This document shows positions 32,852 to 45,502 of a stretch of 64,000 nucleotides of DNA, piece by piece (the stretch's first letter is position 1; every line of letters starts with the position of its first letter). The stretch comes from Deroplatys truncata (Eukaryota; Arthropoda; Insecta; Mantodea; Mantidae). The translations under genes and the position numbers were made by a program. A model generated the notes under the pieces. The model was not told the origin of the DNA and did no database searches. It saw nothing but the letters and a program-made list of their open reading frames with translations. Location: assembly GCA_030765065.1 (NCBI GenBank), contig CM060978.1, forward strand, positions 108,743,192-108,807,191, in the 5' to 3' direction.

Positions 32852-33047
32852 GGAAAGGTAGAATCAGACGACTGAAAAATTCAATGCCATAGCCGGGATT
32901 TGAACCACGGATCGCCCAGTTTCCGCCCGGTTGCTCTAACCACTGAGCTACCATGGCAACATGCCGGCATGCCATTAAATTCTCCAACTGATTCGCATTT
33001 TTCCGGCTATGGCATTGAATTTTTCAGTCGTCTGATTCTACCTTTCC
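32852..33047 (-). mobile_element. Family E element, copy 1: tRNA-like unit between perfect 45-bp inverted arms
   Basis: The arms at 32852-32896 ('ggaaaggtagaatcagacga'…) and 33003-33047 are exact reverse complements over 45 bp. Between them, on the minus strand, lies a tRNA-like sequence with acceptor halves TGCCATG and TATGGCA and A box 'tggtagctcagtggttagag'. Its B box is 'gtggttcaaatcccgg'. A short linker 'ctccaactgattcgcatttt' follows. The copy at 51.8 kb has the same plan and one at 33.2 kb is one-armed. The unit could be a SINE that folded back on itself or a true inverted-repeat element that captured a tRNA-like promoter. Confidence 0.78.
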
Positions 33048-33204
33048 AACCCTGTCCAACACACGGCTTGTGTGGAACACAAGTTTGTGTTCCATTAATT
33101 GACATTAATAGTGGTTTAAACTATGAAGGCCGCGACTTAAAGTATTTATAACATTGTAAGTCGCCATTGCGGTATGTCATCTCAATACAATTTGAGATCT
33201 CCTT

Positions 33205-33430
33205 GTGGTTTACCGGGAAAAATGCGAATCAGTTGGAGAACTTAATAGGTACCGGTATGTTGCCATGGTAGCTCAGAGGTTAGAGCAACCGGACGAAGAC
33301 CGGGAGAGACGTGGTTCAAATCCCGGTTATGGCATTGAATTTTTCAGTCGTCTTATTCTACCTTTCCAACCCTGTCCAACACACGGCTTGTGTGGAAGAA
33401 CAATTCCATGATGTGGAATATTTGTATGCA
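33205..33430 (+). mobile_element. Family E element, copy 2 (one arm)
   Basis: Linker 'aaaaatgcgaatcagttggag', then a complete tRNA-like unit from 33261 (tgccatggtagctcagaggttagagc) to 33334. Its acceptor pairs TGCCATG/TATGGCA, D stem GCTC/GAGC, a 7-nt loop ACGAAGA between CCGG stems, and the B box 'gtggttcaaatcccgg'. The right arm follows (about 33325-33367), with the tail 'ccaacacacggcttgtgtgg', which is itself a hairpin and is shared with copy 1. The left arm is missing. A real tRNA gene is unlikely because the same unit recurs with the same flanks. Confidence 0.75.
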
Positions 33431-33567
33431 AACCGTCTGTGCTGCTCCCTCTTGCTATTTTAGCAATAGAAGTAATGCCCAGAGGTGGTGCCAGCGGTAA
33501 ACGAGACATATTTGTTGTTCTGTACTCTCGGGAAGTGACCAGAGAAGAGCTCATTGTATAGCAGTTA

Positions 33568-34133
33568 CAGAGGGAGCCAGACGACTACGAACCAGCTGCG
33601 CGGTGTTTTTCGTGTCCGCGTCCTCGGCGCTCGTTGCCGTCTGCCGCTATCATAGAAAGGCGCGAATGAAACCATACAACGTTTTTAGAGCCACATTTAA
33701 AGGCTTTACTTACCAGCTTTATGAAAGGAGATGCTGAAACTGGCCACCGTCGTTGTCCATACATCTTTGGCACCTCTTTAGGATACTATCCATTACTCGC
33801 CGTAGTTCACCATACCAGTTCCTGGCGAATATTTTGTTTTAATTCTTCCAGGGTGTGTGGGTTTGTCTTGCACAGTTTGCTTTAAGTTACCCCAGAAATA
33901 GAAATCCCAGAGGGTTAGGTCGGGGGACCGAGGGGGACCACAAATCTCTACTAATAATTCTGTCCTCAAACAAACTTTCATAAAGTTGGTAAGTAAAGCC
34001 TTTAAAAGTAGTTTTAAAAATGTTGTATGGTTTCATCCGCGCCTTTCTATAATAGCGGCAGACGGCAACGAGCGCCGAGGACGCGGACAGGAAAAACACC
34101 GCGCAGCGGTTCGTAGTCTTTTGGCTCTCACTG
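33568..34133 (-). mobile_element. 566-bp deletion derivative of a Tc1/mariner element, ~165-bp inverted repeats
   Basis: The left end (from CAGAGGGAGCCAGACGACTACG) and right end (inverted CAGTGAGAGCCAAAAGACTACG) stay alignable for about 165 bp, through 'gcgcggtgtttttc', 'gcgctcgttgccgtctgcc' and 'aaggctttacttacca'. TA flanks both ends (33566-33567 and 34134-34135). Between them the minus strand still codes for the C-terminal part of a transposase: 'PPRSPDLTLWDFYFWGNLKQ' keeps the third acidic residue, followed by shifted frames reading 'GMVNYGE' and 'PKMYGQRRWP'. The catalytic domain upstream of this is gone. The repeats are far longer than the ~30 bp usual for Tc1/mariner elements. Confidence 0.85.
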
Positions 34134-34135
34134 TA

Positions 34136-35430
34136 GCTGCAGGATGAAAATGGTGGTTACTACTTAAAACAATATCAATGACAACAGAACGCAATAAAAA
34201 CACGACAAAATAAACGTTTTATAATTTTTTTGTTCTTCTGCTTCCCACATTCGTTATGAAATACTTTCTAGTAAGTAACAACTTTCCTTAAGTATTTTAT
34301 TCTCTTTTTATGTCTCGTGATGAGCGTAACATAATCGTTGTAGTGCTGTGCAAAATTGCGCACATTATTCCGAATAAAGAATATGCAAACAATATCTTCT
34401 GTAATTTTACGGGCCATTTTATTTTCTTTAGTAGAAAAGCTATCTTGGACTAATTATGTTGCTGTGGTACAGCTTACAAATGTTGCGCTGAGTGGTAAAT
34501 AACACACCTATCTGATGCTGGTATGTTGCAAATTATAGAAATGCTTTTAAGACATGAGTCTTCTCAACTGAGGTTATGCTCATTCGTATAAGATACCAGT
34601 TGCATAGTTATCTTTATGCTTTTTACACAATTTATTTTAAATTTTTGTACACATGTCTCCTTCGTTGTAATATTTCATGCATTCGACACACAAAATCACA
34701 TACATGCAAAACTAAAAACTTCTCTTGAAATATCCACTCTAGCGATCGTAAATTTAAGTCCACACTTCGGTACTTAAACTCCGGAATAGCACAAATCGCG
34801 GTTTATGGGCACAAAAGCCCTTCAAGCGCAAAAGCCCATACCAAGAACGTTTGTGAATACCGCCCAAGGTGATCCCACAATAGTCATAGGTAGTATCAAC
34901 TTATCACTGATAAAGACAGCACTACAAGACAGCGTTAAACTACACTTCTGAGGTAAATTGTTTAATTTGTACGCAAATGAAAAGTTGCAACTTGTTACCT
35001 GACTTTATTGTTTATTTTTTCTAATTATCATTGTTATTTTATTTAATAATTCATTGTTTTATTACTTAACTAGTCGATTTACAGCTGCGGCATTAGAGTT
35101 TAACCTCCCTCTCTGCAACATAAGAAACTTTTTTCTCAGATGTGTTGGAAAACATAGAAAACATTGAAACAGACTTTATACTAAATTGTTATTTATTCCT
35201 AGTATTCGTATCTATAGGTTCATAAGTATTATATGCATTATTGCAACATAAATCAGGGAAAGCAATTAACATTGCCACTTGTCTTTGGTACAAATGTGTG
35301 CTATGAGTTCAGAACTATAAGTTCTCATCATGAAAGAAGAGCTACAATTATAACGTAACAAACATATGGATGTATACCAATAAAAATCTGATGTGATGCA
35401 TTCACACGAATTTCTCTACCAATGAAATAT

Positions 35431-35481
<51 letters not shown>

Positions 35482-36040
35482 CACAAACATATACACAAAC
35501 ACACTCACACACAAACCCCCAAAAATTGTAACAATAAAAGAAAACATCAGGCGAGAAATTCTTACAATTTCGGATATCGAACTCTGGAGTGTGGATGAGA
35601 ATTTCTTGAGATGTTAGAAATATGTGAATAGAGAAAGACAACATTTCAAACATCTCTTATGTTAAGGCATGTCTTATTGTCATTGTAATTGTAATCATAA
35701 GAACGTGAGGCGGTTGCGGGGATATTATAACTGTTTCGGCGGGAGTCCGAGCTGCGAAGAGCGGTGCGCAAACTGCCGTGCGGTAGCCACAGTGTGAAGG
35801 AAAAGCACTGCATATTATATGTACTATTCGTATAAAGAGTTAATATTCGATCCTCGTTACGTTACTCGCTATGTATTTTTATTTGGGAATTGTTCGAAAC
35901 TAAGAAAGAAGGTTTAACATGTGGAAACAGCATTCAAATGTTTCTTGATACTATCAAGCTCTTGCGATGGAGAGAAAAGAAAGCGGATAAAAAGCAAGAA
36001 TCACAAACTTTCTTAGGCATGGTCGTTAGGTGACGCTTAG
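34136..36040. other. Unassigned region with (CA)n tract
   Basis: No gene supported. A (CA)n tract at 35431-35478 and nearby 'aaacgcac' variants create a Val/Cys-repeat frame on the minus strand, which I reject. A GC-richer patch at about 35700-35810 has no frame. Confidence 0.5.
35431..35478. repeat. (CA)n microsatellite
   Basis: About 23 uninterrupted CA units. Confidence 0.95.
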
Positions 36041-36558
36041 GAAAAGTCTAAACTTGCAACAAAGAATATTTCGAAAACGGTTAACTCCTTATGCAAAATT
36101 ATACAATATTCAAACAAACGGAAGTTCACATGATAATCACAGAACATTTATATATACATGTTATTTCTCATGTCAATATATTAAACATATGAGATTTTAA
36201 TCCAAATCACTAGAGTCGTTTTTGAGGAATTGAAGTTTCTAGTGTAAAGAGTAGTAAGCATGGGAGATTTTCTTGAACATTTTCATGTTGCATGCTTGGA
36301 AGATGTTGAACGTCAATACCAAGTTTGGCATTTAACCGATTTTTTTTTTTTGCGTTATGTATTAACAGACAGATAGACGGACAGACACACACACACAGAA
36401 TTACGCACAAACTCACTACACACACGCGCGCGCGGAGATTATTCCGAAAATGCTTTTTTTTAGGTTCAGGTGATCGCAAAACGTGTAGTTTTCATGAAAT
36501 TTGAATACAGCACAACACTTCCTCTTACCTACTGTAAGTAGGTGGTAGAAAAGGTAAT
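36041..36558 (+). repeat. Family A repeat, copy 7 (5' truncated)
   Basis: From 'atatttcgaaaacggttaac' through 'gagattttaatccaaatcac', 'gatgttgaacgtcaatacc' and a long CA/CG tract to 'ggtagaaaaggtaat'. Confidence 0.8.
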
Positions 36559-38354
36559 AATTAAAAACGGGAAAAGTTCTTAATTATCTTATCCAAATGT
36601 AAATAACAAAAATTTTCAAAACATATGTTATGGTAAACTATTACTTAATAGTTTTCACAAAGCTCAATAACAAAAAGCATATGAGTTTTGACTTCGCGGC
36701 CCATTATAACTGCCTTCTTTAAGAAAGAAATTAAAACGCCATGTGGCTTATTATGTGTATAAGTGGGAGTTCATGTGTACTTAATACCAAGCTTCGCCGC
36801 AATTAGCACAACTGCTCTTGAGTTAATTCTGAGGCGTTATCCTTGGCGACAGGCGGTGTCCTTTACTTTCAAATATATATGGCACAACTCCCTCTTAAGC
36901 TTTTTTTCGCACGATGGAACTGGTTTCTGTAACAATTTGGAGTTTAAACCCAGCTCAAAGTGCATTCCGCTGCACTTATCAATATATGTGTTGTATTCTC
37001 TTCAGTTTGAAAGTGTGTGATCGAATAAAATCGAGTACTGTTTAGTTATCAGTCCCAAAAGCAGAAAGCAAAACTGATACTTTTATTAGCATTTCATTTC
37101 GGTACCGCCTTTGAGTCCAATTGTCGCCAGGATAGTACGAGGATAATACAAAGCACATAGGTACATATGTAATCGTATACACACTGCAAATGAGCACATG
37201 ATAAAAATGCTAATTTTGGCTTCTGAGTAACTCGGTTTACACGTAAATGTTAGTTACTTATCCAAAACCGAAAATTATTATAAGACCAATTTATACCCAC
37301 ATTCCTTAAACGTCATTTAACCTACAGACCGCTGAATAACAAATTCACAAAAAGTAGAATTAAGACAAAAGAGTGGCAATCGAAAATCGAATCTGAAATG
37401 CATTTCTCGGTCAACTATAACAATAGCTATTGTTACAAAGGACCAAATTAACTCCGTTGCCTTCAATCCTCAACTCTCGCGTATCTCTGCAAAGAGCGTT
37501 GACGTGTAAACATAGATATGTGTCCAGTACTAACCATGTCAGACAGAAAAGATACTGTCGGTGAACAAAAGGTAGCTCGATGTATAGCAATGAAATGAGA
37601 TGATAGGTATAATTCTATGACCCATCTGTTCATAGTGTGCAATTCCTCGTGTTTGCTTTTGGGCGGCACTGTGGCCTGACAGCTCTCACTAATTTATGTT
37701 CTACTTGACCATGGTTTTGATAGTAGTGTTAGTATAATATATTTACACCATTAGCTCCAAAGTAGCACAGCTCCTTTAATGCTCTTGCTTATGTCTAAAT
37801 ATGACAATCTGAAGGGGAGATTAAAAGCTCTAGCCCGGTAACGTTAAATCCCCTAATTTCACGATCTATTATATCAGAAATATTTAAGATGTAAAGTTCG
37901 CTTATATACTTTTATTCAGGAAGTTCTATAATGAGGAATATAGAATTGTTATTGCAATGTATATTGATTTTATAAATAACCAATCAACTTATTAACGCCA
38001 AAGTAGATCCACAACAGCGTTTAGAGATTGTTTTACTACCCTAAAATTTAATTCAGCTATTTTCAATCGTTTCTGAAAAAATGGGTCATTTATACAAGAA
38101 AATATAATTCACAGAAAAAGCTGTCCAGGGTCAAAATGGAGAAAACAAACTTGCACAAAAAAAGCAATACTTAACAGTGATACCAATTTACAGAGCAAAA
38201 CTCCCTCTAAAAGATATGCTAAAGTTTACCTTTCTACTCTAAAATAAGTAGAAATTGTAATGTTTATGTGTGAAGTGATACAGAATTTACATTACAAAAT
38301 TGGTAGACGCAATGCCATTTTAAAATATAAGTGTTGTGTCTAAAATTATAAAAT
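36559..38354. other. Unassigned region
   Basis: No gene supported; frames 36763-37020 and 37463-37669 carry no recognisable motif. Confidence 0.5.
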
Positions 38355-38530
38355 TCCTTCCATCCGTCCATCCATCCGTTCGTCCATCTATCTAACCACC
38401 CATCCGTCCGTCCACCCATCCACCCACCTCCCATCCATCCACCCACTCACCCACACATCCATCCATCCATCCATCCGTCCATACACCCATCATCTGTCTC
38501 TGTCCGTCTACTTGCCTGCCTATCTGCCTG

Positions 38531-38585
<55 letters not shown>
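38355..38585. repeat. (ATCC)n then (GT)n compound microsatellite
   Basis: About 150 bp of CCAT/CCGT/CCAC tetranucleotides, a CTGC/CTGT segment, then ~24 GT units at 38531-38578. Trp/Gly and His/Thr repeat frames here are artefacts. Confidence 0.95.
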
Positions 38586-38587
<2 letters not shown>

Positions 38588-39186
38588 ATTTGTCTGTCTA
38601 TCAAATTGAGGAGGAAATTCCATTTATAATATTGCACAACAAACTGAAGCTGTCAATTTTGGCAACTTTCGCCATTTAGTCTCCCCCTTAAATGATCTTC
38701 AGAATATGATGCTTCCTGTCTCATAATAACGTTCTGACATTATCAACGATTATTATTCCTTTCGTATATATTCTGGACTTATCATCTGAAGTGAATATAC
38801 TACGGTTCAATAGAAGTGAGCTCAATATGGTTCAGTTCACAGCGTAGTTCACATCTTAGGATCTATCCACTAATAATTACTGGTGAATATCAAGTTATGA
38901 TACGTACCCCATACTTGATGTTAACATATTGAAAACGTTAATACCTACATAGCGAATATTATACTTTTGGTCGAATTCTCACTATGACGTCACCACAAAA
39001 TGTGTGTGGGGGTGTTATGGGTGAAATGTGAATTTTCTATATTTCTAAAGCTACAGTCATAATTTTTTTGTATGTATGTATCTGCTTTTGGATTGTAATA
39101 AGCAGTGCCTTGACAAAGCTTCATTTATGTAAAGCCCCATTCACAATGAAAATTAATCGTAAGCATAACGTAAACTTAAAATAGTC
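38586..39186. other. Unassigned stretch
   Basis: Nothing recognised. 'actatgacgtcac' at 38982-38994 recurs as 'cctatgacgtcac' at 41270-41282, too short to define a repeat. Confidence 0.4.
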
Positions 39187-40118
39187 TTATGTGTAACATT
39201 CACATGACTTTCTCGGCCCTCTATCGCTTATTAGCGGGTATAAAAATTATTCTTACAAAAGCTTATCTACCTGTCTATTTCATTTTAATCGAGATAAGCC
39301 TTTACAGAAACAGCTACATTACACATTTCGTTATAGGTACAAAGGGAACAGCGATAGTCAAATGTTTAAATACAGGACGCTATACTGGCCTTAAAATTCC
39401 ATACTCTTTCCATGCAATCACGAGAAACATTGCGAGCGAAGGTCTACCAGGACAAGAGGCGAAGCCCAAGTCGCTGAAAATCGACCGAACTTTAAAAGAA
39501 TGACAACGTATCGAACAATGTGAATCATGTCGGAAATGGCCTATGCCACAAAAAGAGCTATTTGAAATAAATTGTGTGTTTTATAAATATCTCTCTTTTT
39601 TGTGCAGTACGTTTTGTCTATCGCTCAACGTATACCAGTTATACAAGATTATATAAAAGTCCTTCCTAATAAAGAGGACTTAAACAGGCTATTCACATAA
39701 GATGCAAGACATGTTATATTTGTTATGTAAATATCTTTAAATATGGTATTTTAACCAAAATTATTAGAGCCATTTTTCAGAAAATCAAAATTTTTGAAAA
39801 GCTTCCATATATAGTGTAGTTTGGGGTTGGTGAATTTTCTTGAAAATCTTCATGTCGCATTTTTGGAAGATATTGAAATTAATTACCAAATTTGGTATTT
39901 ATCACACTTTTTTGAGTTATTATGTTCACAGACACACTCAGACAGACACAGACACACAACATAAACACACAACTTTTCTAAAAATACCTTTATTTTAATT
40001 CAAGAGCCCTCAAAACATGTATTTCCGGTGAAATATGGATACGGAATTTTTAGGTGGAATGCAGTACCTTCCCTTACCTTCCCTACCTACTATGTAAGTA
40101 CGTGGTAGAGAACGTAAC
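39187..40118 (+). repeat. Family A repeat, copy 8 (near full length)
   Basis: Forward copy of about 930 bp from 'cacatgactttctcggccc' (39202) to 'ggtagagaacgta' (40106-40118). The partial frame at its 5' end is not conserved in other copies. Confidence 0.88.
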
Positions 40119-43100
40119 TAGATGATACGTATTGTAATGGAACTGTTCGCAATGAATCACGTGAAAGTAAACATAGAAGCTTGCAAGATCCAAGCTTTTA
40201 AGTTTATGTCTACGTTAAACATACGAAACTAGCCAATCAGGGAACGATTCTCATCACGTAATCATTCTGCCATCTCCTATAAGATTTTCTGTTGCTTTTC
40301 TTAGTAAGATCACGGGCCAGGAATTACTGGGATATCTATATATAAATATAAAATTCCAGCAAAAAAAATTCGTTTTTTGCGGTTGTAGGTGATGCTTTCT
40401 TTTTGTGAGTTTAGCGTCCTTTAACCGAGTAGCTAGCTCTTGTTCATTTTGATACAATCTCTTATGTTGGTCGTCGCTTCTCAGATCGCCATATTAGCTA
40501 GGAGGCTCTTTAACGCTCTCTTGCTGCTGCTTAAGTTTGCATTTGTGGATGTGAATGAAACATATTGCGTTAATTTATATCTAAGTTTTACTTCGTTATG
40601 TTATTCCTTAATTTTCTTTGTGAGTGGTCCCCTAAGCCTATTAGTTTTGAGTTATTAACTTTCATTTCTTTTGAATTTGTAAATTTCGAAACGAAACTTT
40701 TTTATATTTTATATAAAATGGCTACAACTTTTCTGCTAGACTAGAGACAGGTTTTGGAAAACTTCAGACATTATATTTGCAGTATCTTGACTACAAATAG
40801 AGGAATGCATTTTACATGATTTTGTAGTTTTTGTTTAAAAACTACATATTTAATCACTAATTTCGTGTTTAATTTTTCTTTCATTTGCTTACAGAAAGGT
40901 TAGTAAAAATGTCAGTATTCTAGGTTATATTTTTAAATGCCATTAAGTTTTGGATATAAAGCAAATGTAGAAACATTTAAATCTGGAAAAATAGCTTTAT
41001 TGTGTTCTGTTTCGATGAAACTAGGTGCAAACCATAAATGACATAATTAAGGCATTTTGCAGGTGTAGAAGTAAATTTAAACTTTGCATACATATTTAGT
41101 GAAATATCTAGGAGGGTTTAATGCAGCATGCACAAAATTCATATTTTGACCAAAAGTGACCAATAAGTGCACCCATAACCCGTTAATATTTATTATCTAT
41201 TTAGCGTTCTATATACCCTAAAAGATTTGAACACCTTCATAGCAAATCTGTACACTTGACTGTATCCTCCCTATGACGTCACGAGTAGAACGAGCAGAAC
41301 TACTGATTTTTAGAATGCGCTGTGTACAGTGTTAAAATAATTTCAAGGCAGTGAATAAAGTACGAGAGAAGTTGAGTGTAAACTGAAAGGTCAAACAAAA
41401 GGTAACAGTTACGTATAGGTTATAGTTTATATTGAATTAGAGTAGAGTAGAATGGTGTATTTATTGATCTTAAACCTTTTACATGTGCAAGCTTATACAT
41501 CGTACGGGTCAGATAGACCTACGCGCTTATAATGTACACTGTAGTTAATATTTTTTAGACCATATTCATCACACTGAACTTTAAAGTTAATGATATTTAG
41601 AAGAAAGTGGTGAGGACAAAGCTTTGTAGCCGAATCTCACATTATAGGAACCTCTATTTTTGTAATAATTAATTTTCTTTGTAACTACTGTGTTGTAATG
41701 TCATGCTTCGTTTATACCTCTCAGTATATTTCTGGTATATTTAAAAAGTACAAAAATACCAAAGTAGTTGCTTGATGTACAGCAAAAAAGGTGAATTTTG
41801 TTGAACAATTGTTTTTTGACCCACTCTGGATTCACAGAAAGCCATTTGGAGCCATGTCAACATTCAGCATAACAAGCAGGCTTATCGGCAGACTTAAATG
41901 ATACAAGTAATGCCTGTATAAAATGCATATGAACACGGTAATTTATTGGTAAATAGCGAAATACAAATGTATATGTATTCAAAACAATAATGAAAACTGA
42001 ACGAATGCCTTCTTCGTCTTTTTATTCTTCCTGTGTTTCTTTTCTGTTTGTTGACATTTCATAATGTGATTTGGAAATATATTACTCGTCATTCTTTGTA
42101 TGTGTTCTCACCATTGGTTTCTATATTCTATTATCCCCAGATATTTAATTTCTGCCTTATGTCTTCATTCGACCTTTTCTAATGATTCCTAGAACTTATA
42201 TTAAGAAAAACTTCTATCCAAAGTCAAATACAAATTATTCACAGAACAAAGTACAACCCAGATTACACAAATGTCGCAGCGACGGAAGAAACCAAACCAG
42301 ACCGAATCGTAGTTGAGGATCGTGAAAGAAGGCAGCTATTCATTGGATATATTCATTGTATCAGTGAAATATCAACTGCAGAGAACATTTTGTAAAATCT
42401 TGTTTTATAGATCTTGTTGCATAAATACTTTGTTTTATTTTGCTACATTGTCAAGGAATGGTAATTTTTTATGTTTGGGAGGGCGTCAAATATTCCAACA
42501 TACTCATAATAAGCTTTTCTTTTGATAGCAAGTTAAGTAAGTATTGGGTCTGTGTAAGTTCATTTATACTAGTGCTGAAGTCATGCATCTTCATAAAAAT
42601 TTTAGCATAAAAACACAAAAGTAAAAGGATATATTAACAAGCAGTGTCAACATTATCAGCTTTGGAAAATTACCTTTTCTTAGTGCTCTGTTTTTTTGTA
42701 CCACACTTATTTTTCTTACTTTGTTTATAAAGGTTCGTTTGCTTTTAACTGTGTTGCTTCAAAATGCTACACAGTATTTTATCATTGAGTAAAACAAATA
42801 CAATAAAGCACTCTTATTGTAGAGTTTGAGCGGAAAGAATAAACGATCTAATTGCAGATATCTATTTTAGTTTTGATATTCTGAATTTTCATGAACATAG
42901 GTGTAGACCAACCTGAATACGTTAAGATTAATATCTAAGGCTGGTTTAACGAATCAATACTAACGCTACTGAATTTTCGGAAGTATAAGTTTTGAATTTA
43001 TGACATTTGTTTTATTAATATTTAGAGATAGTTTTCAAATTCAAACTCATTTGCATAAAGTAGTAGTAGTAGAAGGACTTTTATCGTGAACATTTTCAGT

Positions 43101-43370
43101 CTACGCTTGTAAAATACAACAATCGCATGGAGTTCATAGCTGTACATGCTTTTCCTGTCCCTAGGATCTTAAATAAGAGTGTAAATATATGTATACTTTT
43201 AGTAACTACATATTAACACAGTGGATAAAAAAAGAAAATAATAAGCATATGATTAATTTTTGATATAACATTGACAAAATGGTTTATAGATACCACCATC
43301 ACTATCAAATAACAGGATAACTATTAAATGATTATAAGAAGCAGTCTTAATAGTGTTGACACATTCATTA
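40119..43370. other. Long unassigned AT-rich region
   Basis: I see no gene, repeat family or RNA gene that I can support over these 3.2 kb. Confidence 0.5.
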
Positions 43371-43513
43371 TAGTAATTTACTTGGTCGAACTTTCTTAGT
43401 TCTCATCACTCGGCTCTTGATGTCATTGGCCTCAGGAGCGTTTTCGGAAGAACCTTCTTCTCGAAAACAGCCGAGTGATGAGAACTAAGAAAGGTCGACC
43501 AAGTAAATTACTA
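43371..43513. repeat. 143-bp foldback (near-perfect hairpin, 45-bp arms)
   Basis: Arms at 43371-43415 ('tagtaatttacttggtcgaa'…'cggct') and 43469-43513 are reverse complements with one mismatch. The loop contains a second hairpin, gttttcggaagaa/ttcttctcgaaaac. It could be a small foldback MITE or an element ending that has lost its centre. A hairpin RNA is possible if transcribed. Confidence 0.85.
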
Positions 43514-43669
43514 CAGGATAATTATTGCAATATTTGTGTGAAGTAAGAACCACACTTGTAGTATAAACATTTTTGAATTTTTTTTATTGTATTAAAGTTC
43601 CCTTGTTTACCCAGTTTTATGATACTGCGTTTTTACAATTTTCGTTATCGCTTATTACCGCCGTTACAC

Positions 43670-43776
43670 AACACACACACACACATGCCCATGGCGGGAC
43701 TCGAACCCGCAACCCTCAGCTTGGCGGAGCGCCGGAGCTATACACTCCAGCGACCACAGCTACGAGGGCAGGCTAA
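43670..43776 (-). repeat. tRNA-headed SINE fragment, family G
   Basis: On the minus strand 'gcctgccctcgtagctgtgg' begins a tRNA-like head with the B box 'gggttcgagtcccg', followed by a (GT)n run. Only one copy is seen in the window, so the SINE reading rests on the promoter boxes and tail. Confidence 0.6.
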
Positions 43777-44859
43777 CATTGAAACATAAACGAGTTCCGC
43801 TACATAGAGCTATGGCCGTGCCGGTGTATTCAATGTGCTGCCTCCAATAGGACATAATATTCCTCGGTGATGCTGCAACGCTCTTTTGGGAAACATTAGC
43901 CTACAGAGCTTAAACTATTCGTTTCAAACATGCGAGTTCAATAAAACTAATGCAGGCTTCTAGGTTCATCATTAATTAACATTTATTTTCAAGGCCTACG
44001 TGCTTTAATTTCATTGAACCAGAAGGTAAAAACCAAAAATCCAACCTGTGCTCACTTTATTTTTTTGGGAGGGAAAGAAATGAAGATTCAGGACAAAATG
44101 TTTTGCTGTTTTAATGTACTTCAATATCGGCATAATGCGAATAACACACACGCTGTGTAATTCTTCTTCTTTCTTTCCTCCTCCCCTTCGAGTTAGAATC
44201 TAGCTATTTACACAGGAGAACGCTTCTTATTTCAGTACCAAGGGGAATGTTTGGAGCAAGAAAGGGAAATTTCACCCTCGTTCTTAATGGTAATTAGAAA
44301 CGCTGGTTCCTGTAGTCTTTGTCGGTGACTATCAGGTTTGCAGTTATCTACGGTATTGCGGCTATACGCTGCTGCCCTGGCAGTCAGTTTATATACTACA
44401 AATGAAATGTATTCACTTTTTAGTTGTCGTGTGTACTTCCCTACTTCCTTGTTCACCTCACTCTTTCTATGTTTATTTAATCAAGGATTAGCTGCGTAAA
44501 CGATTGGAGTTCGGGCGTTCAATATAACTCATTCCTTGCCATTAAGCAATCAAAATTCGATCCGTTAAGTATATTTATATTTTAAATACCATTATTTATT
44601 GTCTGTTTGCATCAATGTCTGCAACTACAATTTATGTTGTACTTTATAGCTTTAAGTGCAGGGATGCGATGTACTGAGTCATTTATTGCGTTAATAAATT
44701 GTACTGTAAGGATGTAAGTCAAAAAACGTGATTCAAGGGCCTACACCTCGCTTCCCCTCAGAACGGCGGCGCAATGATTTCCTTCCATATAGTACACTCG
44801 CACACATAATCACACACATACACAAAGATGTATGATTCATAAAGCTTTTTCTACCAATT
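43777..44859. other. Mostly unassigned stretch; one dispersed block
   Basis: Bases about 44030-44140 ('ccaacctgtgctcactttat', 'gaaatgaagattcaggac', 'ttttgctgttttaatgtac') match about 46645-46745 ('caaacctacgctcacatcat', 'gacatgaagattcaagag', 'ttttgccgctttaagtcaac'). The two form a divergent repeat pair of unknown type. The rest is unassigned. Confidence 0.55.
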
Positions 44860-45502
44860 CTTACAAAAGCCATTCTTACAAAATCTTATTCTCATACCTA
44901 GTTTTGTCAGTCGAAATAAACGTTTGCAGAAATGGTTTCATTACACATTTCGTTTCTTTTACAAGAAGAATACAGAAGGTGTAACCGATAGCCAAATGTT
45001 TAAAAGCAGGTTGCTATATGCTGGCTTTGAAATTCCATACTCTTCTCGTGACCACGAAAGAAAGAAAACAAAAGGGGGAAAAAACCAACACATTGACTTA
45101 GCACTTGAACCAAGTATAAAGCATTTGAAAATTCAGATCAATAACGAATACCTCGGAAATGGTTAATGCCACAGATCTTTATTTGATATAAAATGTGTGT
45201 TTTAATGAGATATACATTTTTTTAAAGTTTTTGTCAATTTCTTGCGATTTTCTAGTTATACAAAGTTACCCAAAATCCACTTAAATGAAGAGGAATTCAC
45301 AAAGTATATCACAGAAAATTTAATATATACATTTTATTAATCCTGCAGACATCTTAAACATGCTATTTTAATACAATTGTTAGTGTCGTTTTTGAGAAAA
45401 TAAAACAAACAAAAAATTATGTAAAGGGCGGTTTGAGGTGCAGGGCTTTTCTTGAAAATCTTCGTGCCACATTCTTGGAAGACAATGATTTTAAATACCC
45501 TT
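44860..45502 (+). repeat. Family A repeat, copy 9 (3' truncated)
   Basis: From 'attcttacaaaatcttattctc' through 'cattacacatttcgtttc' and 'ggctttgaaattccatac' to 'ttcttggaagacaatgattttaaatacc', where it ends. Confidence 0.83.

Noticed and set aside
33261..33334. Possible tRNA gene (loop suggests GAA anticodon)
   Set aside because: The cloverleaf is fair, but the unit recurs with the same flanks, has C rather than T before the anticodon, and belongs to the family E element.
35402..35653. Frame with a long Val/Cys repeat
   Set aside because: Translation of a (CA)n microsatellite.
36763..37020. 85-codon frame
   Set aside because: No family resemblance; a chance frame in unique AT-rich DNA.
38264..38637. 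Trp/Gly/Met-rich and His/Thr-rich frames
   Set aside because: Translations of ATCC-type and GT repeats.
39189..39503. 104-codon frame
   Set aside because: It is the 5' part of family A copy 8, and the frame is not kept in other copies.
38982..41282. Repeated 'tatgacgtcac' as paired regulatory sites
   Set aside because: Only two short matches with unrelated flanks and no gene nearby; a chance explanation is adequate.
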